64,000 bases of DNA from Candidatus Formimonas warabiya (GTDB lineage: Bacteria > Bacillota > Dehalobacteriia > Dehalobacteriales > Dehalobacteriaceae), in contig NZ_CP017634.1 of NCBI RefSeq assembly GCF_002777255.1, positions 4,972,903 through 5,036,902 on the forward strand, written 5' to 3'. Below the pieces are notes generated by a model. It was not told the origin of the DNA and searched no databases. It saw only the letters and a list, made by a program, of their open reading frames with translations. A program made the translations under genes and the position numbers. Positions 42,681 through 52,300 of the stretch are shown one piece after another (within the stretch, counting starts at the first letter, position 1; every line of letters starts with the position of its first letter).

Positions 42681-42907
42681 TGTTAAAGGATTAAAAGATG
42701 GGCAGGAAATAAGAATATAAAAGAGAATAGCTTCAAGGACCACCATGGTAACATGTTCTTTGTGGTATCATACCCAGCACCCTTAGATTTATCTAAAAGC
42801 CCGCAAACTAATAATCTTATGGATACTTGTATACACATAAGACAAGGGGATCGTTGAAAAGGATACTGTCTTTGTCGCTGGCACAATAATATTCAATACT
42901 TTATATG
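42681..42907. repeat. Duplicated regulatory segment, copy A (before the MFS gene)
   Basis: About 227 bases that align end to end, at roughly 80-85% by eye, with 54265-54493 before the isochorismatase gene. Shared blocks include GTTAAAGGATTAAAAGA, GGCAGGAAATAAGAATA, CCCTTAGATT and GTCGCTGGCACAATAATATT. It contains an operator copy at 42820-42837. Similarity ends abruptly at about 42908, next to a REP-like GAGGGACGGGG. Confidence 0.85.
42820..42837. promoter_or_regulatory. Shared GTATAC operator in copy A
   Basis: TGGATACTTGTATACACA within the duplicated segment; one base from the perfect palindrome in copy B. About 210 bases before the MFS start codon. Confidence 0.7.
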
Positions 42908-43048
42908 TCAGAGGGACGGGGTGGTTGTTGACATTCCCGGCTCGAACAAATTACCCAAGAGTACTGGCCGTATTTTTAGCCAAAAGGTACTTTTTCAGGG
43001 GAATCTATGTTAGTACTTTCTTAACAAAAAGGGGAGGCGTGGGTTAAT

Positions 43049-44296
43049 ATGAGTTATACAAATGCTTTTATGCATATACTTAGTAATAAATTCCCGGCAA
43101 TGAAGTACCATAATTTTCGTAATTATTGGTTGGGTCAATCCATTTCGTTAATAGGGAATTTTATGCAAATTACTGCCTTGCAATGGCTTATTTATACGCT
43201 TACTAAATCTGCTCTACTAATGGGCTTGCTGGGGGTTGCTCAATATGGGCCTATTATGTGCTTGTCTTTGTTTGCGGGTGTAATAATTGATCGTTACCCA
43301 ACTAAAAAAATAATCTTGATTATACAGTATGGGTATTTGTTACAAACACTGGTTTTAACAATTTTAGTCTGGTCTGGACATGTTCGGTATTCGTATGTCT
43401 TAATCTTAGCTGCATTTAGAGGTATATTTCAGAGTTTTGATCAAACTTCGAAAAATGCATTCGTAAGAGAGCTGGTTGAAAAAAACGACCTTCGAAGTGC
43501 GATCGGACTTAATTCAACTATATTCAATACTGCTCGAATGCTGGGCCCAGCCATAGCGGTTTTATTAATGGACAGGTTTAGAATAGAATTTGTGTTCTTT
43601 TTAGACTGTATTAGTTTTTTTCCGATGATCATTAGTCTTTATTTGATTAGGGCCAAACCGTTCCTGATCAAGAGAACCGAAAAAAAGATCCTTACTGAAA
43701 TTGGAGAAGGATTGAATCACATTCGCCAATCCGCCGCTCTACTCGGTGCAATTTTTTCAATGTTGGCAGTGGGCACTCTGATAATGAATTTCAATGTCAC
43801 AGCACCTGTATACGCAGATAAAGTTTTTAAGCTTGGTGCAAATGGGTACGGAGTACTATTGACTTCTAATGGTGCGGGTTCGCTTGTCGGAGCTCTGTTT
43901 GCTACCCAGGCCCGGGGTAATCCAAAGCTTAAGAATTTATTTGCTCTTGGATTAATAATTTCTTTTCTCTTAGCCTCCTTATGCTTTATGTATTATCTGC
44001 CACTAGCCGTGATCACTTTCTTCCTTATTGGATTCTTCGTTCTTATTTTTAATACAACTGTAAACTCGACCATGCAAATTAATTCAAGTGAAGAATTCAG
44101 AGGGCGGGTAATGAGCTTATACACGCTTGCCAATTATGGTACGACCCCCATCGGTAATATGTTTGCGGGTAGTATTATTGAAAAAGGGGGACCGGGTATG
44201 GGATTTTTTATCTGTGGTGCAGTGTCAGGCATCTCCATCATCTTAACAATCCTTAAGGTTTCAAGTAAGAAACGCGCCAATTATTTGGCAGAATGA
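43049..44296 (+). CDS. MFS transporter, EntS/MFS_3-type exporter
   Basis: Twelve-helix permease of the major facilitator superfamily, 415 residues. The first helix region reads NYWLGQSISLIGNFMQITAL and the loop 2-3 motif is DRYPTKKIILI, both typical of the MFS_3 drug and siderophore exporters. ATG 43049 follows AAGGGGAGG with slightly long spacing; ATG 43097 is a weaker alternative. Base composition is lower in GC than the grd/TTT genes. It sits at the left of an accessory island, behind a copied regulatory segment. Substrate unknown. Confidence 0.88.
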   Translation: MSYTNAFMHILSNKFPAMKYHNFRNYWLGQSISLIGNFMQITALQWLIYTLTKSALLMGLLGVAQYGPIMCLSLFAGVIIDRYPTKKIILIIQYGYLLQTLVLTILVWSGHVRYSYVLILAAFRGIFQSFDQTSKNAFVRELVEKNDLRSAIGLNSTIFNTARMLGPAIAVLLMDRFRIEFVFFLDCISFFPMIISLYLIRAKPFLIKRTEKKILTEIGEGLNHIRQSAALLGAIFSMLAVGTLIMNFNVTAPVYADKVFKLGANGYGVLLTSNGAGSLVGALFATQARGNPKLKNLFALGLIISFLLASLCFMYYLPLAVITFFLIGFFVLIFNTTVNSTMQINSSEEFRGRVMSLYTLANYGTTPIGNMFAGSIIEKGGPGMGFFICGAVSGISIILTILKVSSKKRANYLAE

Positions 44297-44624
44297 CAGG
44301 GGGGACAGAGTTGCCGACATTGCCGAGCATTCCAAATAAGTTACGTCAAAACCCTATCCCTTCGACATAAATTCAGAACCCCGGAATACAAGAACTCAAA
44401 AATTATGAGTCGGGAGAAGAAAAGAGTATCAGAAATAAAAATGATGCGGAAAAATATATTAATGGATACCCCCAAACTAAATAGTATTTGAATGACTTTT
44501 TTAAAAAAACGGAATCAGATCAAAGAGATGAATTGATTCGTTAACTTAAAACAACAATCAAATTTTCTATTAGATAGCTGGCAGAGATGCTGGAGCTAGA
44601 CAGAAATCTTACAACGGATTTTGT
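44297..44624. other. Degenerate DNA, no gene seen
   Basis: Stop codons in all frames. Begins with GGGGGGACAGAG, a REP-like fragment, and leads to the third palindrome and an IS remnant. It may be decayed transposase sequence but too little is preserved to say. Confidence 0.4.
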
Positions 44625-44654
44625 AGTGAGTCAGAGAACCGTCCCCTGACTCAT
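44625..44654. repeat. REP-like palindrome, copy 3 (inverted orientation)
   Basis: TGAGTCAG (44627-44634) pairs with CTGACTCA (44646-44653); loop reads AGAACCGTCCC, the complement of the loop in copies 1 and 2. It abuts the truncated transposase frame. A partial fourth copy, TGTCCCCTGATTCATG, is at 45106-45121. Confidence 0.7.
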
Positions 44655-45007
44655 ACAGAAATTATGATGCCTGCAAAGAATGCGAATTTAAAAATAGATG
44701 TACAAAAAGCAAAAAAGGCAGAGTTGTATGCCGGCATGTAGATCGGGATTTTTTTGACACCATTGACTTACCAACCGAAATGAACATGGAAAAATACAAA
44801 CTCCGCCAAATGATTGTTGAGCACCCATTTGGTACGATAAAACGAAGTTGGGACGCATATTATTTTCTCACCAAAGGGAAAATTTCTGTTACTGTAGAGA
44901 TTGGGTTATCATTTCTATCCTATAACTTTAGACGGGCCATAAATATTCTAGGAACGAAAGAAATATTGGGATTGTTGATGGAAAGAAGAAAACCGATACT
45001 GGTATGA
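44654..45007 (+). pseudogene. IS1182-like transposase, C-terminal remnant
   Basis: Open frame from the palindrome at 44654 to TGA 45005-45007 without a start codon at its left end. It encodes YDACKECEFKNRCTKS (a cysteine cluster usual before the last catalytic part of these DDE transposases) and VEHPFGTIKRSWDAYYFLT followed by LSYNFRRAINILG, the conserved C-terminus. The N-terminal two thirds are absent, so it is inactive. A hairpin (44990-45017) overlaps its stop codon. Confidence 0.8.
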
Positions 45008-45017
45008 GTACCGGTTT
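44990..45017. terminator. Hairpin at the end of the transposase remnant
   Basis: AAACCGATACT (44990-45000) pairs with AGTACCGGTTT (45007-45017) with one mismatch and a 6-base loop; only short T content follows. Confidence 0.5.
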
Positions 45018-45129
45018 CCCCTATTAATAAGTAATTTATTGTGGATGATAGACAGTTTTAGAGGCCCACACCTTAGAGTTTAGCATGACTTTTCACACGG
45101 CCTGCTGTCCCCTGATTCATGTGTTTTAC

Positions 45130-46290
45130 TTAAAAATTGATGTTTTCCAAATAATCAATTCCTTTGAGGATTAGATTACGCACTTCTTCATTTTTTTCTT
45201 TAAGAAGACCATTATAAAAACTTTTTTTCATTTTATCAAGATTACTTCTATCCACTATTTCGGGAAGATAGTAAGCAGCCGCCATTCTAACTAAATAAGA
45301 ACGACTATGAAGTTGCTTAAGTATTAGATCAAAAAACTCTGTTTGTCCTAGATAAAATAAACCAATATAGACCCTAAGTTTTGCTGCATTACGTTTTTCA
45401 TTCTTTAACATGTTTTTTAATATATCTACAATATCACTATCACCAAGGATTCCCAATGAAACCGCTGCATATCCCCTTACTAACTCATCCTTATCACCAA
45501 GCGCATTAATAAGATGAGGTATCGAATTTTTATTTCCTATATCCCGCAATACCTCTGCTGCACGAATTCTCACCAAACTATTATCATCATTTAAACAATT
45601 AACACAAATCTCGTTTATTTCGGAATCCCCTTCAAAATAACTTAGTGATAATACAGCTTGAGAACGGATTATATAGTTTTTATTTTTTACTTGTTGTAGA
45701 AGAAATGTTTTTACCTTTTCGGATTGATTAAAATTGGCGAATTCCTTAATTATCAATATTTGGATATTTTCGTTTCCTTTTTCAAAAATGCTGATTAGCT
45801 CATCTTCAGCATTTTTAATTCTTTTTGATTTTAAGGCGGATACTCTAATTAATAATTTTTCTTCAAGAAATTGTAGATAACTTATTACAATTTCCCGTGC
45901 CTTTTTTTTTGCCTCACGTTCTCCGTTTTTAAATCGTGGATTAATTAACCACTGTTGATAATGAATCAACTCGTGTGTAATAGAATTTAGGGTTGCTGCA
46001 ATTGCACTATATTTTCCCATTTGGCATACCAAATCCTCGAAATCTCCTGTTGCAACCTTTATATAAGGTTTTTCTTCTAAACTATAAGGACCCCAGAAAA
46101 CGGCACTTACCAATTCTTTTGTTTGTTTAGTCGTAATTTGATAATTATTTGTTAAGAAAATTGTTAATTGAATTGGGAATTCCATATTCCCTCGAATCCA
46201 TTTAACAAAATTGATGCTACCCCGTCTTACATCATAATTTACACCTTTTTCATATTGAACATAAAGGCCACCCGCATTATTATTTTTCAT
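45130..46290 (-). CDS. HExxH metalloprotease-like protein with HEAT repeats
   Basis: 386 residues, not assigned to a named family. Residues about 20-150 include ITHELIHYQQWLI, an HExxH zinc-hydrolase motif (His, Glu, His visible), in a helical context with ATLNS just before it. Residues about 165-380 are at least five HEAT-like repeats, for example VRIRAAEVLRDIGNKNSIPH and VRGYAAVSLGILGDSDIVD. No signal peptide, so cytoplasmic. It is AT-rich compared with the rest of the window and lies 65 bases after the RHS gene on the same strand, the position where immunity genes of RHS toxins are found. Immunity, accessory protease or regulator are all possible. Confidence 0.75.
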   Translation of the reverse strand: MKNNNAGGLYVQYEKGVNYDVRRGSINFVKWIRGNMEFPIQLTIFLTNNYQITTKQTKELVSAVFWGPYSLEEKPYIKVATGDFEDLVCQMGKYSAIAATLNSITHELIHYQQWLINPRFKNGEREAKKKAREIVISYLQFLEEKLLIRVSALKSKRIKNAEDELISIFEKGNENIQILIIKEFANFNQSEKVKTFLLQQVKNKNYIIRSQAVLSLSYFEGDSEINEICVNCLNDDNSLVRIRAAEVLRDIGNKNSIPHLINALGDKDELVRGYAAVSLGILGDSDIVDILKNMLKNEKRNAAKLRVYIGLFYLGQTEFFDLILKQLHSRSYLVRMAAAYYLPEIVDRSNLDKMKKSFYNGLLKEKNEEVRNLILKGIDYLENINF

Positions 46291-46355
46291 AAAGCCTCCA
46301 AATGATTGTTTAAGTTATCACATTTTTGATTCCAGAAATTTACAAAATAAATTAC

Positions 46356-49300
46356 TTATTTTCTAATATACTTTTGATGATCTTTAGACGGAGTATGTTT
46401 ATTGGGTCTTATTGGCCTATCCTGTGGTTTGTTTGATTTGTCTTTCCACTTCTTTTCAGGGTTGTTTTTCTTTTTTTCGATTCGTTCCCTTCCCTGTTTT
46501 TTCATTCCGATGTCGCCTTTAACTATACTTGTAATCGCATCCTTAATTGCCTTCTCAGTTAATTTATAAGAAACATAAATTATTGTAATCACTACGGCTT
46601 CTACAACTATAACTGTATTTTGTGCAGCATTTTGAAAATTTCCATCCGGGTCAACATTATTTACCGGATCATTCCCGCAATAAGTGTACAAGTTAAGTGT
46701 CTGAGGATCTTCATGCTTTATATATTCAATGGAATCTTTCGTCAAGAACCTGCCCAATGCCGGGCTATAGTATCCGCTCTTTAGATAATACAATCCTGTT
46801 TCATCATCAAAGTAGTAAGACGCATATCGGAAAGGCTGTGTTAAACTACCGGAATAGGTGATCTGATTCCCCCAGGGATCGAAATGGTACTGAGCAACGA
46901 TATTTCCGCTTGTATCCGTTATAGATTCTATATCACCTCTCAGGTTGTTATGCACGATATAAGTAGTGTTGTTCTTTTTCAGCCCGATAAAGGCGCTGGA
47001 TGTATCGTAATAGTAGTAATTGGTACCAGAAGGCGTAACCTCTCGTACGAGATTCCCGGAAGCATCCCAGCTGTAATTGGTTGTCCCCTGGCTGGATCCC
47101 ACATATACGGTTTTGCTCCTTCTTAGACCATCATGATTGTAGGTGTAATCGGCTATCAGGCTATTGTCGGATGCTTTCTTCACCTGGATCAGTTGATTTA
47201 GAGCGTTGTAGCTGTAAATGTAGGTGCCGTCTCCGGTCATGTTACCGTTGTTGTCATAGGTATAACCGGTGTTGGTGATTTGATTTGCGCTATTGTAGGT
47301 GAAGGTCCGGCTTCCTTTAGTCAACAGGTTTCCGGCATGATCGTAGGAATAATTCTCCTGGATGCTATTTCCGCTCGTAGGACTATAGCGCCAATAAGTT
47401 AGCCTGCCGTCTGCATCATAACTGAAGGAGTCCGAACCTACCCATGAGGTGTACGAGGAGATAGTCCCATCATTGTTATAATCGTAATTGTAATTATACT
47501 GTCCGGGAAAACAAGGATCCTGAATTTTTATGCACCAGCCGTTTGCCAGATAGCTATATTTTCTATAGTTATAACTGCCGGGATATCTCACCTGGAAGAC
47601 CCGTCCGTTTTCGTCATAATCGTAGTATATGTATGAACCGTCAGGCAGATTTATAAACAGTAATTCGTTATCACTTCCGTAGGCGTATTGGCAGCTACCC
47701 ATGCCACTTGCTGTTAAGGAAGTCAGGTTGTTACTTTTATCCCACTGATAAGTTAAACTATATCCGAAATTATCTGTGGTACTGGTTAGCCTATGGGCTC
47801 TGTCATAATCACAGGAAAAACTGTTGTTGTCCTGGTCTGTTACACTGATTAGTTCGTTGGCATTATCGTAGGTATAGGTGAAATATTTTCCATTGCCATA
47901 GGAAGTTTTAATGAGACGGTTGGCGTTATCATAATCGAAGTGCTCTGTCAGACCGTTAGGCAGCAGGATGTCCGTAAGATTTCCGCTGCGATCATAAGTA
48001 TAGGTATAGTTTCGGCTTAATGGATCGGTTAATGTGCCTAATTTATTAAGATTATTCGGCCCGTAGCCCGTTAAATAGGTATTGTCCGTGGGGGAGGAAC
48101 TTCTGGGATCCCGGGTACTGGTACAGTTATCTGCGGCGTCATACCCGTAGTATGCCGTATGGGACAATGGATCCGTCACCTGGATAAGACGGTTTAGGTT
48201 GTCGTAGCCGTAATATGTTGTCCGGTTTCGGGCATCGGTAAAGCTGAGTTCGCTGCCGGTGTTGATATTATAGGTGTAGTTGTTTTGCTTTCCTAAGGCA
48301 TCTTCGGATGTTGTAATGTAGTTTTTTCCTGTATAGTTTCCATTGGCGGAATCGTAGGTATATTTTTCACTGTTGCGCGGTACGAGTTTTACGGTGTCAA
48401 AGTAGATGGTTCCGCTGCCGTCCAGGATCCCCTGCACCCGCGCGTACCGGGCATTGGCCGGGGCCGAGGCTAGACTGGTGAGCATGGTGAAGTCCTGAGT
48501 CCCGGTGACATATCCGGTCTGGACGGTTGAGCCGGTGATCAGGTTGTTTCCTGAGTCGTAGTAGTCAATTTTGTAGCAGGCGCCGTTGCCCGTAACATTG
48601 CTGGTTTTGACCATTCCGGAAAAGGTAAGGGGCTCTCCCCCATAGACCGGGACGTTCTGGTATATGGTTCCTGCTGCTTGAATTTTTAGTGAATACGCTC
48701 CCCCCCAGACCGCTTCGCTGGTCACGGTGGGAGTTGTTCCGGTATAGCTCCAATTATCCAGACTTTCCTCAAAGCCGCTGTTTTCTACGGAGTTAAAATT
48801 GCTTAAAATATATCTGCCGCTTGAGTACCCCGTGTCCTCCAGTTGCACCCCGTCTATCCAGACGGTTCCGCTCGCATTGGAGAGGCCTATATAAACAGTT
48901 ACGGCCTCTGCTGCGGAATTGGAAGTGAGATTAACCGGCACAGTACCACTGCCCCAAATATACCAGTATTCCCATGCCCCATTTACATATAGCAGTCTAA
49001 TGAGGACTCCTCCATCACTACTGGAAGGCTGGACATTATCAAGTTTGATGTCGGCTCTTAAAACCAGTTTATCTCCTGTACTGATCCCGCCCGCCCTCTG
49101 GTAAAACCGGTCTGTAGTGGGGGTGTCACTACTGATTTTGAGGGCAGAGTTGCCGTGGGAATTAAATCCTTCCAGGCTGACGCTGGCCGCCCCGGCAAGC
49201 CTGCTCCAGCCGGCCAGGAGGTTGCTTCCCGTCCCGGGGATCTCCATGCTGCCGTTCTCCAATAGGTTGTAGGTGCCCAAGATGGTGGGGCTGTACTCAA

Positions 49301-52300
49301 TGACATTGCCGTACTGGTCATATTTCCTCCCGTTGGACTCTTTGATGTCAGGGGTGGCTGTGGAGAGCAGTTCTCCTTTGTTGCTGTATTTGTATGAGGT
49401 AGTACGACCGCTCCCGTCTACTTCCTGGAGAAGTTGGCTGTAGCTGTCGTAAGTCATGGTTTCGATGATGTTGTGGCTGGAACTGCTGTCTACAGTGATG
49501 GTTTTACAGGTGATGTTGCCATTAGTGTCATACTGGTAGCTGGTCGTCCCCTTGGCGTCCTGGCTCTGCATAAGGTTGTTGGCGGTCCACGTATACTGCC
49601 AGTTATGACCCAGGGCATCCTGGTATTGGGTTAGATTACCTGTGTTGCTATCGTGAGAGAAAATGGATGTTTTGTTTCCCGGGTCGGTCATCATGGTGAG
49701 AATGCTGTTTCCCTGAAGGGCCTGGGAAAAAGAAGTCTCATAAACATCCTGGCCGTTGGTCCGGGCATCTCTTAACCGCTGTATTTGTCCGTTAGGGTCG
49801 GAGTAGAAAGAGGTTACCCGGTTTAAGGGGTCTGTAAAGGTTAAGACGTGGCCGTTGGCATCATAACTTAAGTTAAACGTTTTGTTATCTGGGTCAGTAA
49901 CAGAGGTAAGATTACCGTTTTGATATCCGAACTGGTAAGAATGGTTGGCTGGATCGGTGACGGAACTGATATTCCCCAGACCATTATATGTATAAGTAAG
50001 TTTCCGTCCGGAGGGATCGCTAACCTGGTAGAGCCGTCCGTTGCTGTCGTATGTAAATGTTGTAATGTTGTTGTTTCTGTCTGTGAACTGGTTCGGTTTT
50101 CTGTTTACGTAATTATATGTGTTTTTATATTTGTCGAAAATGGTAAAATTCCCGGTACTGTTTTTCTGCAGGGTGAGATAGACTCCGGCCGGAGCAGTAT
50201 AGCCGCCGCTTCCGTTGGGAGTGAAGGTATAAGCACCCCCATCTCCTTTGTTATAGGTGACGCTTCCATCCTGATTTTCTACCAGGCTGGTGTTATTGCC
50301 GAAGGTCCAGGTTTTACTTATGGAGTTGTAGGCGATGTTTTCTCCAATGGCCAAACCTCGGCCGGGGATAGAGAAGAGGGGTTTGGTTAGAATCAGGTTT
50401 TGGTTCCAGGTATTGACCGAGGCGTTCCATCCTCCACCTAGGTTCATGGAGGTATAATTCCAGTAGGATTCCATTCCTGGGCCGGACTGTACTGTCGTGT
50501 ATCCGCTGGTTCCACCATCGAAATTCAGTTTAAAAGTCGTAAAGATATCGAGCGGGAAAGGCTGATTACTTTGATAATTTGCTAAGATGTCCGAATCGGA
50601 GCGGGCGATGGATGAGATCCGGAAGTCATCTAAGATGCTATCGAACTGATTCCCGCTGCACCAACTGCCGATGTAGGCCGTTGAGGTAAATTCAGAGGGT
50701 AGATAGGCTGGAGCAACCGAGCCTTTTAGCACCCCATTTAAGTATCCATACCCTCCCACTCCTTGCTGCCATTTAACTCCGAAGCAATACCAACCTGGAG
50801 TAGTGATGTTACCTAATGATACGGCACTGCTGGACCCTGCCGCATTAGAAAATAGCACTTCCCATGAAGTTGATAAGGGCAGTCTCCTGATTGAGATCTG
50901 ATTAAGCTCTGCATAAGGTGAACTTTGTACTGTGGCAACTGAGAAAGGCATCGTCCAACTCTGAATACTGGCCGAGTGTTTACCGTTGGGGTCGATGTAT
51001 GCCCACTGCTCAATCGTTCCCTGATCTGGGTTTAATATACGGGATGTGGGGATGGTAAGTATTTCATCATTACGTGTACCCTCTATATAAGACGTACAGT
51101 ATGGTTTTCTCTCCACCTGACACTCGTCTATATAAATTGTTAGGTTGGGTATAACATAAATTCCCCATGTTGAAGCGGTAGTTGTATTTTGAACATTTTC
51201 TTTTTTACATAGGTACCAACCATGATCTACTGCTGTAATGCTATCAAAATATTCCTGAGTATTGTTTACAACTACATGGATATCTGTCATTTGTAACGGT
51301 AATCCATCAGCTCGTTTAACATAATAACTTTGAGAATAATACAATTGATCCGCTTGGGGTGGGCATTGATATATGAAGGAACCTTCTTTTCCCCCGGAAA
51401 GTTGACAACCTACACCACCTATTCTTCTAGCAGTAGATGTCCTTAATTGAGGATAATTTGCACCCCCAAAATCAAAATCAGGCCACTTTCCATCTTCAAA
51501 GCTAGGATTGTCAAAAAAGTTTCTAGTCCCTTCTTCTATCGTAATACTTTGGTTAAACTTTCCTGCCTCATAACGGGGTGTGCCGGATGTTACCTCAGTG
51601 TTGTCCTGCTTATAGGCTTTAGAAGAACGGGTAAAGATGGCATTAGTTGAATTAATAGTGGGATTTGCATGTAAAGTGTTGTTAAAATTTAACTTACAGG
51701 TAGTATATGTATCTACCGGTAAGGGCTGATTGCTCTGATAGGCGGTTAACGCTTCGGCAGCAGTGCGGGCACGATTGGAAATGCGGAGATCATCGATGAT
51801 GCCGTTGATCTGTGTGCCAGCCAATTCCTGATCGTATCCGATGGTCATTATTGCTGGCAATGTTCCAACAGGCTCGACATATGAAATGTCAGTACCGACT
51901 TGAGTGCCGTTAACACATAACCTCAGTACGCTTCCATTACCGGAAAAACTGACAGAATAGCTATTACCAGCCGCTAAAGGCACACTTAAAATGGTACCGT
52001 ACCAAGTTCCCCCTGTATGAACACCACCATATACTCTACCGGACGGATCTATGAATATAATATAGTCATTGTTAGCATCGATTTTACACCTCCACAACCT
52101 GGCGTAACGATTTGTTGTGTTTTGAGGACTACTCGTTGGCGTAAACGTTAATTCTACTGCCCAATTCCCTTTCTGAAATACCCCGGCCGTTGGGATTGTT
52201 AAGGTTTCTGGTGAACGGGTGGTACCACTGGGAAGCCATGATGTAGCATAGGATTTTTGCTCAATTTGAGGACAAACCCAATCGATATACACAGTTTCAT

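Noticed and set aside
41760..45121. CRISPR array
   Set aside because: The repeated palindromes are not regularly spaced and are in both orientations.
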